Positions 43,440-56,462 are shown, counted from the stretch's first letter. The stretch is 64,000 nt of DNA from Macquaria australasica (GCA_005408345.1 SEMN01000322.1:186001-250000); one strand, 5' to 3'. The notes: generated by a model not told the origin, from the letters alone. Made by a program: numbers and translations.

Positions 43440-43810
43440 TCTGCAGCCTTGTCACACTGTGCCTACATAGCTGACCCTTCCTCGGTGACCATAAAGGCCT
43501 CGTGATCTACTACCTCTGTTATCTCTGCTCAGCGGTTGTTAGCTAACGTTGTGTACAAATCCTCCGAGCAGAGCGGACAGCGTAAACACAGATGACACGT
43601 AGATGCCCTTGCTCCGGGGCACGTCGGCAGTGTCGGGCGCTGTTGATACCCGAGATCAAAACAAGTAATTCCTTCTCCTGCTCAGTGGCCTTTTCTAAGA
43701 GGAAAGAAAGATAGTCAGATATTTTGGCACTCAGGCTCTGCTCTAATGACACAGCAGACGAGCAGATAGCATTGATCAGAGTGACCCCTCTTTCTAAATC
43801 AATAGAAATG
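43440..43810. other. Unexplained moderately CG-containing segment
   Basis: Contains several CGs (GCACGTCGGCAGTGTCGGGCG) against a CG-poor background, and a 69-codon minus-strand frame at 43543-43752 starting MSLEQSLSAKISDYLSFLLEK. I do not recognise this as any protein. It could be a piece of a transposon or of a processed gene. No splice-bounded exon could be supported. Confidence 0.3.
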
Positions 43811-43848
43811 ATCCCATCTAGATAACGTTACACACAATCAATAACGCT

Positions 43849-44010
43849 CTGTGTGTGTGTGTGTCTGTCTGTGTGTGTGTGTGTCTGCACTTTTTCCTGA
43901 TGACCTGACCTGTGTCTTGGTGAGGCTACTTGTGTGTGTGTGTGTGTGTGCCTTAATATAGTTTTGAGAGTGCACTTATTGTGTGTGTGTGTGTGTGTGT
44001 GTACGTGCAT

Positions 44011-44049
<39 letters not shown>

Positions 44050-44050
44050 T
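43849..44050. repeat. Cluster of four GT microsatellites
   Basis: Separate GT tracts at 43850-43884, 43930-43950, 43981-44002 and 44018-44048. Minus-strand His/Thr frames here are artefacts. Confidence 0.88.
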
Positions 44051-44171
44051 GGGGTGGGGCAGCTTAAGGTCAGCCAAGGTGAGGCGTAATGGGACTCTGA
44101 CCAGATCCAATCTGGGACCACTTGTGGCAAAATGAATTGGCCTCACACATAGGAAGCTGAGGCTATCCCTG

Positions 44172-44176
<5 letters not shown>

Positions 44177-44205
<29 letters not shown>

Positions 44206-44242
44206 TATCTGTCTGTCCTTCCGTGCGTGTGTGTGTGTGTGT
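44177..44242. repeat. Two GT microsatellites
   Basis: Tracts at about 44177-44202 and 44226-44242. Confidence 0.88.
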
Positions 44243-44339
44243 TTCTTGGAGTGTGTTTGTATATGTGTAAAGGCCATGCTTGCTGTGGAAAACTAATCTA
44301 ATTTTGACAGGTTCGCACAGACAAAAGGCCACATTTATT

Positions 44340-46990
44340 AAAAAAAAAAAAAAAATCATGAAGCGCTACATTGGCTTTGTACTTCCGAGTGTGTACAGCC
44401 TCGTAGGCTGAACTGGTCGAATGTTTCACACACCAGCCGCCACTTTGTGACCGTCTGTGATAAGTGTAAAATGCCACATGATTGGTTGTGTTGCATTGTG
44501 GAAAAGCATCTCCATTTCCTGCTGTCTGGTTCGTTGCCTCGTGGTCGACTCTGCAGATCAGATGCCGCCTTAAATTCGCAAATTCTCTCCGCTGCCTTTC
44601 TTGCTCCTTCACCACAGCCTGTTGACTGTTTTGTCACTGATATTCCCAGGTTCCCCATCCCAAGATACATGCGTGGGTGATTTGCAGGTCAAACGATGTC
44701 TAGACATCAAGGTTAAAACTGAGCTAAATTTGGTGAAAAAGTGAGAAGAGTGGAGGTTTTTTTTAAATGTCTAGGTTACTTAGGTTACATACTATCAACA
44801 CCGTTTAAATGACTATAATTCAATGTGTAGTTAAGGATCATATTGAAATATAGTAATTTAAATGCCCCTGAAACAATAGTTGTAATTAAACCTAAAAGCA
44901 TAAAAGTATAATCAAATTTAGCCCGGATGTCTTGATATCTATCAAATCTCAGTGAGAGTGGTTTACAGTTAACTCTTTAATCACCAGCTGCCTTCTTGCA
45001 GAGAGGAGTCCAAATAAGTCAATAATAAGAAATGAAAGTTTACACACATTTGTATGCGACAAGGAGTTGGAACTGTTTTCTTTTTCAGGTGAGTTTGACT
45101 TTTTGGTGCACCTTCCTTCTTCTTCTTTTTCTTCTTCTTCACCTGACCTGGATGTATTTTGGCTCTCTGGGTGCTCTGGTTTTTGTGGGCAGAACTCCAC
45201 AGACAGTAAAGGATGCAGGTTTGAACCCAACCAGGACCTCCTTATTGTGAAGTGACAATGTTCAAGCTGTACTCTGCCGAAATTATTTCTTTTGAGTACC
45301 AAATACTCACCACATGTAGGCCAGAAAAGTGGCTCTTATAAGTTTGCAGCTTCCTCTTTCATGATGGACTAACAGCTGTAGTCAGTTTGGATTTACAGCA
45401 GTTACAATGGATTCCAATGGCGATTTAAAGTCACAGCAAAAAAAAACAACAACATATATTTCTCAAACCACTTCTGCAACAAAATCCTCTTCTCCACCAT
45501 TTATCTGTATGTTCAGTATCAGCGTTGCAAATCATCGTACATACTGTATAAATCCAGATTTATTATTCTGTGGTAAAGATCTGATAATACATTCATGGAT
45601 TCACCAAGATGACAGAAATAGGCTCCAACAAGAGGTCAGCATTTATCATACAATCTATAATACACCCTGCACATGACAGCGTTTAAGCAAATAGCATACA
45701 GGAAGGCGTACAGCATTCATATACCATAAACTAGGTGAACAAAACTGTTTGCCCATACCAAAGTGGTCGAATACAGTCATGAAGATCTCAGCAGAGATTT
45801 GACTGGATCATTTATGGAAGATCCAGGGTCAGTTTTCCATAATCGGCATCGACAGGAAGAATAGGAAAACTGTGGGATCCTGACACTCAGTATGTCTACG
45901 TGTGCAGCAGCATTTTGTTACTGGTAGCCTAAGTAAAATATCCAAATGTCAGTTTTAGGCTAACTAGACTGCTGTAAGTTAAGCTAAAGCATTTTGACAG
46001 TATGCAACTTGTGTAGTGGAATGTGGCTAAATCAGAAATCTGTGCAGTATTATGTTAGCAAGTGCCTTAGGTAACTACAGTAGCTTAGCTTGAGAAGGGA
46101 CACTGAGACAGACCCACAATATTTAGTTTGTCCTCTCTGGTAGACACAGGATGCTAAAATAATGCGGAAATCTAATGTTTGTTAGCGTTTCAGCCTTGGT
46201 TGCATATTGGTGGGCGTGGTTTTCAGAGTATGATGCATTGCGCTCTGTCTCTATAGTTACCATACAATGAATATTCAGGCTCCTCATTTCCATCATTTCA
46301 CTATTATGGTAGAAAAACTGAAACTATGATGTCAAAAATGATTAGGGGTTTGTAGAAATATTGATTGTACATTGTACAAAAGGCTAAATTATGGTACAAA
46401 AACAATAATTATCTTACAGCTGGTATCACTGTTCAGTATGTTCCAAACACTCGTAGTTTCCCAAAGTTTCTCACAAGCTGCCGTTCTCCATGAGGGAGCA
46501 AGCTGCAAACATTTTAGAGCCAGATCTCAATCCTACAGGGGGGCGATAGGTTTAGGGTGGACTATCCCTTTAGCCACCGGGCCACTGTGCTGACTCTAGC
46601 TTCAAACATCTTGTGGTCAACTCCGCTGATCACGTGAGTTTAAAGACATTTCCTCAGCCATCTTTGTCACTCTGTCACCAAAGCTTGAATATCACCTTGT
46701 CTCCGATTTTCTGTCGCTGCTATTTCCGGCTTCCCCTCGGTTTACCTTATTCCTCACCACACGCCCCCATGCAGCGTGGAATGTAAATAAACCAACACTG
46801 AGAAGCCCCAGCGCACACACACACACAGATTTGTATGCAGCGACGAGTTCGACTGTGTTTCTATTTCTGGCCGGTTCGACTTCTTTGTCTAGTCTACTGC
46901 GCCGCCTTTAGAGCGTTTCTTGGTTGTAAAATAAAGGCAGCAGATACATGTACTTCTCCACAAAGATTTGTTAGCTCTCTTTATTACAAG
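44340..46990. other. ZNF804A: ZNF804A intron 1, no gene recognised
   Basis: A 16-base poly-A tract (about 44340) and TTC/CTT-rich simple sequence near 45118-45140 are the only structured parts. Open frames of 75-120 codons lack homology that I can see. Confidence 0.4.
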
Positions 46991-47009
46991 GTGTGCATCC
47001 GAGTGTTTG

Positions 47010-47028
47010 TGTGTGTGTGTGTGTGTGT
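47010..47028. repeat. (GT)n microsatellite and flanking C/T then G/A tracts
   Basis: The GT tract is followed by a C/T-rich stretch (about 47090-47255), another GT tract (47353-47371) and a G/A-rich stretch (about 47430-47635). The two opposite-strand purine biases generate false frames. Confidence 0.8.
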
Positions 47029-47639
47029 GGAGAGGGAGACAGAGATAACATTGTTCTCCCAGAAATCTATCAGCGCCAACAGGATTGCTTTCCCCCCGCC
47101 TCGCTTTTTCCTGTGTTTCATTCCTGTTTCCATCTCCCCCGCCTCGTCTCTCTCTATCCACTGTTCCCCCTCCTTTCTCCCCCCCTTTTCCCCCCTCCCC
47201 CCATTTCTCTACCTCCTACTCCTCTCTTTCCATTGCTCTCTCTTCTAAAGCTCTCCCCAAACAGAGCACCAGTTGCACTTTATAACATCTAGTTTAGCAG
47301 CTGCCCACCAAACACAGAGACGCACTGGGAGACAACGGATAGCCGGGCTAGCTTGTGTGTGTGTGTGTGTGCATCGGCATGTCTGCGAAAGCTATCTTCT
47401 CTAAATGATACGCTGCCTCCTCTACCCCTGACAGAGAGAGAGATAGATATGACGATGGCAGAGAAATGGGAGTAGAGAGGGAGGCGGGGAGGCGGGAGAC
47501 AAATGAGAAGAAGGGAGAGAGGAAGAGGAAAGAGAGGGATAAGAGGGAAAGTGAGACGACGGAGGAAGATGGAGAGGAGGGGACATGAGTGATAGAGAGC
47601 GAGAGAATAAAAAGAGATGTATAGGGATTAGGTGAGAGG

Positions 47640-48960
47640 GAAAAAATTAGTTATGGCTGGTGGAGACAGGAGGGATCAAGGTAGGGCGCAGCAAGGTTGT
47701 ACTTTGCATTTGTCAGTTCAACTGTTATACTGTATAATGTATAATTTCCTCATGTCGGGGGGCAAATACATGCAGAGTACAACATATGAAAGGACATGTA
47801 AGCAGCCTGGGAGGTTTAATGTATATGCAAGTAAGCTCCTTATATAAATAAATGGACCAATAATGTGTTGGTGATAAAACAGCTCTGAAACCTGCAGCAC
47901 AAAGCAGTTATAGCTAGACTTCTATGTTAAAGGATAACTCTATCAATATCAATACTTTCCTACTCTTTCTGTGGCACTCAGCCCCAAGTCCGCTGGTTCA
48001 TACTGAAGATGTAAATCTTTAAAGTTTGCCTCCACTCAAAAATGTGTTTTGCTTATATGCTTGTAACCTCACTTGGATGTTTGACCTTCACTGTGCAGAG
48101 TGATGTATGTGCAGAGTTTGACAATAGAAGGCATTTGAGAGGTGTAGTGGTGTACTAGTTTGGAAGTCATGGTGCAATGGGCAACCTATGCTTGAGACAA
48201 ACCTGAAGACTACAAAGTTTGGACAAACCACACATAAAGATTGTTTCCGCCAACTTGCGACTGAGTAAAGATATTAGGCAATGCACTGAATGAGTTCTGG
48301 CAGTAGACGACCCGGCAAATCCTGCAACAATGCCAATTGTCCAAAACATGGATGGAAACCAGTAACTTGCACTTTTTATATGCAGTGCAGTCTGCGCTGA
48401 AAAGGCCTTAAAAAAGCGGAGAAAAAAATGCTGAGTTTGGGTGAGGTCCTGGATGGAGAGGTGTAGACGTAGGCACTGCGGATTGTATAGTCTATAGAGG
48501 GAATTGGACATATCGCCATTCTTCTCTTCTTTTGTTTTTTACCAGTATGTCTCCCTCGAGTGACACACAAGTGACCGCCATTGGATCAGATATCAAACAT
48601 CAAACATGAGCACGAGTGGCAGCGAGTTACCAAATGTTCAGCTTTCTTCACCAGCTAGTTTGGCTAACATTGGCTGTCTGTCGTTGGTGCTGCTCAGGCA
48701 GTGTAAAGTGAGTTTATCTGAGCTTGCTGGTCGCCTGCTGCTGCTGCTGCTGCTGGTTGATGTGGAAAAGTTGAAAGTGGTGAGACTGAACCATTCAGTA
48801 AATGTGCTGTGGAACCAAAACAATGAGGTAAAAGGGGCTAAGAAGCTCTGTAACGCTGCAGAGTTGGGTGATAATTTTCTGTGGGTTCAGATTCCCAATA
48901 CGTAGAGTCAATGTTATTATCAAATATATTAAATTAGTTGCCTGATTCTATGTCTTCTGT
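47640..48960. other. ZNF804A: ZNF804A intron 1, no gene recognised
   Basis: The 99-codon plus frame at 48606-48905 starts MSTSGSELPNVQL and includes a CTG run coding seven Leu. It resembles no family I know and has no supporting splice context. Confidence 0.35.
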
Positions 48961-49069
48961 CCAGCCCAACATGTAAATGCAAAACTGCACCATATCATCT
49001 GTCTTCTTTTCAAATGCTTGAATATGTGCCTTAAATTTTACAACCCGAGCCAGCTCAGCGACAGTGATT

Positions 49070-49480
49070 TATTGGATTAACTGCATTTATTCTGCTTTGA
49101 ATTTCATTACTTAAAAAAATCGTGTCTTGCCATTATGGGTTTAGGCTTTAAGTAATTATGTTGCAGGTACCTCCTGCAAGAAGTTAGTAAACCTTTCTAA
49201 TTGCAGTATTGGATTGCTCATGCCTTGCTGCAAACCATTAACTAAATGTCTGAGGAGCCAGATATACGCTGTGAGGTAGTTAATTAGAATGGAGCGATGC
49301 CAGCGGTTAAGACATCCCATAATATAGCTATAATGCCTGAGAGATCTCGGCTGAGCAACCTCTCTGACTTGGGGAGAGCGGCTCAGTCTTCCAGCTGCAT
49401 TTTTCTGACGTCCGAGAAGCCGGACGCCAGTTATTGAGAGCGGCGTAGCGAGGCGAGGCGACGATGCGCTTTTCACAGCT
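49070..49480. other. Candidate conserved non-coding element in ZNF804A intron 1
   Basis: High-complexity, repeat-free sequence rich in homeobox-type and bHLH-type words (GGTAGTTAATTAGAATGG, CATTATGGGTTTAGGC, CCAGCTGC), flanked on the right by C/T-rich DNA. Long neural-gene introns such as this one often carry enhancers. This is a guess from texture only. Confidence 0.25.
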
Positions 49481-49859
49481 TCACTCATCAATCCTTTCCA
49501 GCGGATTTTTTTGTCACCGCTTCAGGATTTGCAAAAAATAATTTCCGATCTCAGCCGAAGCCTCCTCTGTCTATCCTTCCTCCCCTCAGTCTCTCGGCCT
49601 GTCTGTTCATTATTTACCCACCTGCATATTCTCGCTTTCATCCCCTTGTCTTCCTCCTTGCCTCCTCCTATCTGTTTTCCTCTCTACGCTCCTCCCTGGC
49701 CTCTCTATCTATTCATCTCGATCCCCTCCTATCTTTTTATTTCTAACTCTTCCTCCCATTCCCCGTTCAGTTGCCTTTTTAGAAATTCCTTAACGGCACT
49801 TTTCTTTTTTTTCGGGAGGAAAGAGAGATTGATGGAGTGAACAGCAATAAAGAGACAGG

Positions 49860-49960
49860 AGTAGATGGAGAGGGAGTAAGAGTGAGGGAGGGGATAATAG
49901 AGGGAAAGAGTGAAAGAGCAGGGAGGGAGGAAGAGAGAGAGAGAAAAGAGGAGAAGTGAA
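49860..49960. repeat. G/A-rich simple sequence
   Basis: GAGGGAGTAAGAGTGAGGGA-type sequence, followed shortly by a CA microsatellite. It is responsible for the minus-strand Ser/Leu-rich frame. Confidence 0.75.
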
Positions 49961-50012
49961 AAATCTCTGAGCCATAATCTTCACTCAGCCTGGAGAAGCT
50001 CTGCCAAGCTGA

Positions 50013-50050
<38 letters not shown>
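50013..50050. repeat. (CA)n microsatellite, 19 units
   Basis: Perfect CA tract; GT tracts follow at 50139-50163 and 50249-50268. Confidence 0.92.
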
Positions 50051-50052
<2 letters not shown>

Positions 50053-51529
50053 TCTGTGTGGGCTAAGTTTAAGACAGAGTGGAAATCAATGCAACCACTA
50101 CCACTATGCATGATAATGAGAAACACTGTGCCTCTGTATGTGTGTGTGTGTGTGTGTGTGTGTCAGGCAGTATGACAGAGGATGTGTGTATAAAATGAGC
50201 ATCTGTTTGTGTGTGTGCAGATGCAAGTGGATATCTGCAGAGTGTGAGTGTGTGTGTGTGTGTGTGTGGGGTCTAATCCTAACTAAGCCTGTGGATGTGT
50301 GTCTGACTCTGATACAGAGTCATAGGCTGATTGGTGTATCTGCCCCGAGAAATGTGTGTGTGTACTGTATGTGTGCACGTCTATATGAGTGTGTGTTTGT
50401 GGACGTAAACTCAACTCCCTGAATGCGATGAGGGAGAGTTCAGGTTCAACAAAAAGTCACTTTATTAAATGTGCCAGGAAAGGGCAGAGGTAGTAAGTGA
50501 AACTAAGCCTCTTCCTGGTCACGCTATCTTTGCTCGGGTGGACGTTGGCTCTGCCCGCCCCAGGAGGAGGAAACAGGAGCGGAGGAGGCAGCGGCGAGGC
50601 AGGGTGGGGTGGGGTGGAGCGGTTGGAGGTTAAAGACGGGGCCGTGTAACTACAAGTAGCACCAACCTGTCCAGATCCTGCGCTTGAAGCCGCGATCCAA
50701 AATCGTTATTTCTGGTCACGCTGCAGGTTCCAAGAAATCCATACCACCACGGCCGAATCCTGACACGATGGGCACTTCATCAGCAGCTTCCTCACATTAG
50801 AGCAGGCTGCCATATGGTGGAACATTAAGGTGTTTCTGTCCTTATTTTAACTCTGTCTCCTGTCATTTACATATACTGTATGCAGCTATTTCGCATTACC
50901 AAAATATATTTTAGGGGAAATGTTGATTGGATTATGTTTCCCTTTAGATCAGACAGATAATCAATATTGTACGTATCTGCCAAACATTCACTACCAAAGT
51001 TTTCTGGCAGGTATTTTCTACAATGCCTACTGTACATGTGGTGACTAAAGTAAAGTAAAGTTGTGATGAAGGTTAAGGCAGCAAAAACCGAAAAGAGAAA
51101 GATTATGGTCATGGTTAAATACTAAAAATGTGAATGCTGCCTGCAGCTATTAAATGGGATGTCAGTAATACAAGACAATATTGTCTTTAGCTAAACCTCA
51201 TCAGTATAAAACATAACGATGTGGAGCATTGATGAACGCCAATATGTGAAACAATAATATCATCACCTAAGATGTGAGTCAGCCAGACAAGGAGTGCTCT
51301 CTAGAAACGTAGTAACATTATTACTTATAATTAAAGTAAGAACAAAAAATATATAGTATAGTATATTAAAATTCTTCCATAAACCGCTGGAACTCTGACC
51401 CAAACAGCTGAATAATACAGTGTGCGACATGCGTAGTACGGAGGTTCTACGGTTGTAGTGCCAAAGTAAAGGGCTGTCTGATGGCGGTGAAAATATTCTA
51501 AATATAGCGTACACTTAAACTGATATTGA

Positions 51530-51715
51530 TTTTTTTTAGGTGGATAAAATACGTTTTGCTGCTGGCCCCGTCCACAGCAGTACATTGCTTAGCTTCCTTG
51601 CCTGCTTCTCCAAACTGGGGGTGCGCCGACCGCCATCTACTGTAGGTAATACACTGACTTTGGATAAGTACCTCATACAACTCCACCTCAAAAAATCCGA
51701 AATAATGTAATTTTA
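51530..51715 (-). mobile_element. Interspersed repeat (CCGACCGCCATCTACTGT core)
   Basis: GGCCCCGTCCACAGCAGTAC, GCCGACCGCCATCTACTG and GATAAGTACCTCATACAACTC in order identify a teleost repeat seen at many loci. It has no coding capacity. Orientation is arbitrary. Confidence 0.5.
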
Positions 51716-52044
51716 ATAAGAGCGTCTCTGTACGTACGAGGCCCAATGTCTTTATTAGAAAATGAAGCAAAACTATTCAGACAGGATTTTGTCTCCGTCA
51801 CACTCAGTTGTGTGTATATGTATCTCTATATGTACTGTACTGTAAGTGTGTGCGTGTGTGTGAGAGAGAGAAAGAGTGTGTGTGTGTGTCTGTTTGCTTT
51901 GCATGAGTGTGGGGTGTGTGAGTGTGATTTGTGAGAGTGTCTGTGTGTTAATTGGAGGGCTGTTGTCTTGAAAGATCATCCATTTGTCTCCATCTGGCCC
52001 TCTGGCTGCAGATACTTCACTGCTACATCACACACTCTCTCTCT

Positions 52045-52046
<2 letters not shown>

Positions 52047-52075
<29 letters not shown>
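52047..52075. repeat. (CA)n microsatellite
   Basis: About 14 CA units after a short CT run. Confidence 0.9.
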
Positions 52076-53164
52076 TTACTAGCATGCACGCGAATGGTAC
52101 ATCCACTCGGCACCGGTGTTCTCACGGTGTGCCAAGGTCCTCACCCGCCACACTTGAAACGTTTTTTTTGAAGACAACAATACTGACAACATTTATCAAA
52201 GCCGCCACTCAAATGCATTTTAATCTGCATCTTCAATCAATGTGGTTCTCTATGATTTCCAGGTTCTGCAGTTCTGCAGGATAAAATCCTTTAATATGGA
52301 CTGTAAAGCGGAGGTGGAGGGCGTACTGCAGACCCACCGGCTCATTTTGGAGCCGATTCGTCATTTATTTAGAGATGGAAAGGTGATGGTCAGTCCATTA
52401 AAAACAACACAACTGCATCCTTCTTTCATCCAGTGTGAGCAATAAAGTCTCAGTCTAACATGAAATAACTGCCATAATTGCGAAAGATGAGTCCTGCATT
52501 AAAGCCTTAGTGATGAGGGATGTGTGTGTGTGTGTGTGTCTTGTTTAATTTGAACAATGTTTATTCATAGGATTAGACTGTTTGGTGAGAATCTGGGTCG
52601 TGTTCATGAAACATCATGGCAAACACTCTTGAAAGTGATGCAATATTAATGTCAATATGCCCGTCTCATTTTCATCTCATTGTAGCAGATTTGGTGGGAC
52701 TTCTTAAAGGGCCAGATTCAGGAAAAATTCACCGTCATTAGAGATGAACTTGCATGCAACACTGCATCAAAGTCTTTTGATAAATGAATCTCAAAACACG
52801 ACTTCTAAAAGAGGAACTCCACTGATTTCACACACAAAGTCACAGGTTGTACAACTCAGCCTGTGAAAACTCTTGTATTATGTTTTTGCGGCACACTTGA
52901 ACGGCTTGCAACTCAGACGTGTGTGGCAGGAGGTCACGAGTGGGCATTGCTTTAAAGAATCACAAGACAAAGAGGTTCTGAACCAGTGGTTTACTGGCAG
53001 TGTGCATATGTGGGAAGCCAGTGAGATATCATGTCCTTTTAGCTGTTCTACCAACTCGTACAGGGGACCATAGTGCAGCGGATAAAGGAAAAAGTACATA
53101 GTAAATAGTAAAGCGAACAGCACAGCACAGATGCTATATAATATGCAAACAGGATAAAGGAGAT

Positions 53165-53830
53165 GATCAGATCTGAATTTTTGCAGGGATGACGTATTTT
53201 TGTAGTCCAACCCGGAAGTTAGCGTCGCCCTGGTTCCCTCCACAAAAACGGGATTTTTCCATTGGATTTTGGATTATTGCAGAAAATAATCTCTGTGGCA
53301 AACAACAGTTTATGATACTTACACGTTTTGTTCAGCAAGATAATCTTCACAAATGAACACCACTTTTAGGATTTTTGAAGTGTACATGCAATCGGCAGAA
53401 GTAAAAAGCTAACGTTAGGCTATAAACCAACTACATCACTTCAACATCACCACCACTAAGCTAACTAAGCTAACTTGTAATTTAAATTTGTGCACTTATC
53501 TTATTAGAATAGTTTGCAAGAGCGCGAGTATAAACACAACGAGGCTGTAAAGGCGGACGAGTGAGTAGTTGAGTTTCTGTGTTCGGCGTGATGAACAACC
53601 TCTGTAGTCTCATTTAGCCACTTGTTAGCAACCGCCCTTTTTATACACAGAAAAGCTTCAACATTCACGAGTGGGGTATTTACTGACGTATTTTATGTCG
53701 TAGGTCAAAACGTGAAAGTCTCTTAAGCTTGTGTTAACCACAGACCTTATTTCAGGCATCAAACCCAAAACCCATTCAAGAAACCCACTGACTTTGAGTG
53801 CAAAAATGCGAACTAATTTCCGGATTTTGT
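53165..53830 (+). mobile_element. Interspersed repeat (CCCTGGTTCCCTCC ... GGATTTTGGATTATTGCAG)
   Basis: GTTAGCGTCGCCCTGGTTCC, TTCCATTGGATTTTGGATT and AATAATCTCTGTGGCAAAC, later CGTATTTTATGTCGTAGG and CATTCAAGAAACCCACTG, mark a repeat I recognise from percomorph sequences. It is relatively CG-containing and non-coding here. Its ends are approximate. Confidence 0.45.
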
Positions 53831-54266
53831 GACTCATTACTGCAGCACTCCATTATGTTCAATTCTTCATGCAAGAATCGGTGACTGAAGGTAAAAAGAG
53901 GAGCTACACTTTTACATACATACTATAATAACACGCATACTATCAGATGCAAGAAGCCGAGCATCAAAGTGACCAAGAATTACTTTTGTTTTCATTATCT
54001 GAGCTTCATCTGGCTGGATGGATGGATGAATGTCTTCCATACAATAAGAGTTCACACTGAGAACAAAAATCACCATTAAAAAGTAGCTGGCATTAAACAC
54101 AACTTGGCAATCTGGCCGGTATCCTGGCCCCATGTGGGAGCGTGCTGAGGCACAACAACACATACACATAAACAATGGAGTTTAACCCATATGGTGTCTG
54201 AAGGCTGACACACGTTTTCAGACCAAAGTCACCAGCAGCAGATACTATTTTTAACAATATTTTTAT

Positions 54267-54509
54267 CAGAGCTGCAACAATTATTTTCATTAAGTAATCT
54301 GCCTATTATTCTCCCAATTAATCAAATAATAATAAAACAGTGAAATAGTGCAAGTTGACTTATTGAAATTCCTTGTTTTGTCCAACCAACAGTCAAAAAC
54401 CCAAAATATTCAGTTTACAAAGCAGAAAATTCACAGAATGTTTGCTTGAAAATTGTCTTTTTCTGTTGATCAACTTAACGATTAATCAACTAATTGTTTG
54501 AGCTTTAAC
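54267..54509 (+). mobile_element. GGCTGCAAC-type interspersed element, copy 2 (deleted middle)
   Basis: Starts CAGAGCTGCAACAATTATTTTC, keeps TTGTTTTGTCCAACCAACAGTC and AAACCCAAAATATTCAGTTT, and ends CGATTAATCAACTAATTGTTTGAGC. It lacks parts present in copies 1 and 3. Confidence 0.6.
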
Positions 54510-55616
54510 TTTTACTGAAAAAGGTCACAATTCGCCAGTGTTTCCTAAAGACTTTTATTCTTGTTAGTGAGGAAAAAAGCTTGCTTGGATACTTTTATAT
54601 TTATATATATATTAAGCTTCATGGTCAATTTAATAACATGAATAATGTAATTTATTATTATTATTTAAGTTAAAAGATGCCAAAGTAAGCAAAATGTAAA
54701 CGCTTTTTTAAAATTAAATTATGGTTGTTTCAACAGACAGCATGTCACATGACCTTTTCATCTACTTATCTTAATTGTTTTATTGCAAGAACATTTCAGT
54801 CCAGCACCCCTCCATCCACATTTTCTTTCACAAAATAAAAAAAGAGAAGGAGAAAGAGAAGTGGGAGGAAACGCCTGTGTAATTAACCCACAAAGTACAC
54901 TGTCGACTTCAAAAATCCTCTTTACTTCTTCCTTTATCTCTCCATTTTTCCCTCCTCCATCCCTGTCTCTATCTTTCCATCTTCCTCTCTTGCTGTCTCT
55001 CTGAAGTCCAGTTGCCATATCAGACGGGCTAATTAAAGCAGCACATAATGAGAGAGCGGAGGAGGAGGAGGAAAGGGGAGGGTCAGAGAAGAAAGGAGTC
55101 ATGATTCGGGGATGTCACATTCCTATCAAAGGAACTTGTTCTTCAGACATGCAACTCTTCCACTGAACCTTCGATGGATCTTCTTACTCTTTTGTATTTG
55201 CTTATTTGAATTTAAATAATTCAAACAGAATTATAAAATGCCCACATTTGGTCATTGTTTCAATAAAAGGGTTCTGATAAAGAGAAGCAGCTGATGCCTG
55301 TGGGGTGTTAATTAAGGCTAGTTTCAAAAGTTAAAGAAATGTATTGTGCAGCCTAAGGACCTCCCTGGAGATGGCAAGTCGATGTTTCAAACACACGAAT
55401 CCAGTCATTTTAAATTAGCTGTGAGAGAAAGGTGCCTGGCGGGGGGACACCTATGTGCATATTGCTGTGATATATTTGAGATTCATTATTAAATGGTATC
55501 TGTAACAGAAATGTGGTGGTAATTCCTGTCTGGGATCTACCTGGATATGAGCTGCATGTTAATTGAAGGTGTAAAAGGAAGCCCTGTTGTTAAGAATCAG
55601 ACTCTAGTTCTCTGGA

Positions 55617-56035
55617 CGCTTTGCGTCTCTTTGTGGTCAATTTAGCAGTTTTCAGTCTCTTTGTAGCCATTTTGCTTCTCTTTGTGGTCGTTGCATCACT
55701 TTGTGATTGTTTTAGCTGTTTTCCATGTCTTTGGAGTCATTTTGAGTGTCTTTGTAGTCCTTTTGAGTGTCTTTGTAGTCATTTGCATCTCTTTGTTGTT
55801 TTGCGTGTCTTTGTAGCCAGTTTGCATCTCTTTGGACTCGTTTTAAGTCTCTTTGTAGTTGTTTTGAGTCTCTTTGTAGTTTCTTTTACATCTCTTTGTG
55901 GCCGTTTAGCATCTCTTTGTAGTTGTTTTACGTCTCTTTGTGGTTGTTTAGCATCTCCATGTTGTCATTTTGCATCTGTGTGTGGATGTTTTGCGTCTCT
56001 TTGCGGCCATTTTGCATTTCCTTTCAGTGACATCT
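55617..56035 (+). repeat. Minisatellite, about 21-bp unit (GTCTCTTTGTAGTCATTTTGC-like)
   Basis: About 18 imperfect units of the form CTCTTTGT(A/G)G(T/C)(C/T)(A/G)TTTTG run head to tail. Because unit length is often a multiple of three and free of stops, they create a 144-codon frame (55621-56055) rich in SLCGHFAS-like repeats. There is no start context, splice site or homology, so I treat it as non-coding. Confidence 0.85.
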
Positions 56036-56169
56036 TCGGTAGGTCTATTCAGTAATCCATCCATGGATGTGAACCATCGGTTCAAGTGAGAGAAAAAGGT
56101 CTTGGGAGTGCTTTTTGACTCGGCCTTGTCTCTGCTGCGTGGCTGATGATGAAATGACTTGAAAGATGA

Positions 56170-56270
56170 GAGACAGACGAGGAAAGATGGAGATACGGAG
56201 AGGCAACGAGAAGAGAGGAGAAGAAGACAAAGAAAGGAGACGTAGAGGGAGATGCAGAGACAATAAGGAG
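56170..56270. repeat. G/A-rich simple sequence
   Basis: AGAGACAGACGAGGAAAGA-type sequence, then C/T-rich sequence to about 56400. There is no gene. Confidence 0.7.
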
Positions 56271-56462
56271 GATGTTATCCCTGCATCATTACTTCAACAC
56301 CCATTCTCCCTCTACAGTCTCATCTTTTCTTTCTATTATTCATCCTCTCTCTTCCTGTCTCTATCATTAGTTTTTATCTCTCTGTCTCTCTCACTTTCTG
56401 TTGTTCAGACACTCAGACAAATGAGCCATGAAATATTCGCCATCAAGACACAGAGAGAATTT

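Noticed and set aside
55621..56055. 144-codon Ser/Leu/Cys-rich protein
   Set aside because: It is the translation of a minisatellite with no start context or homology.
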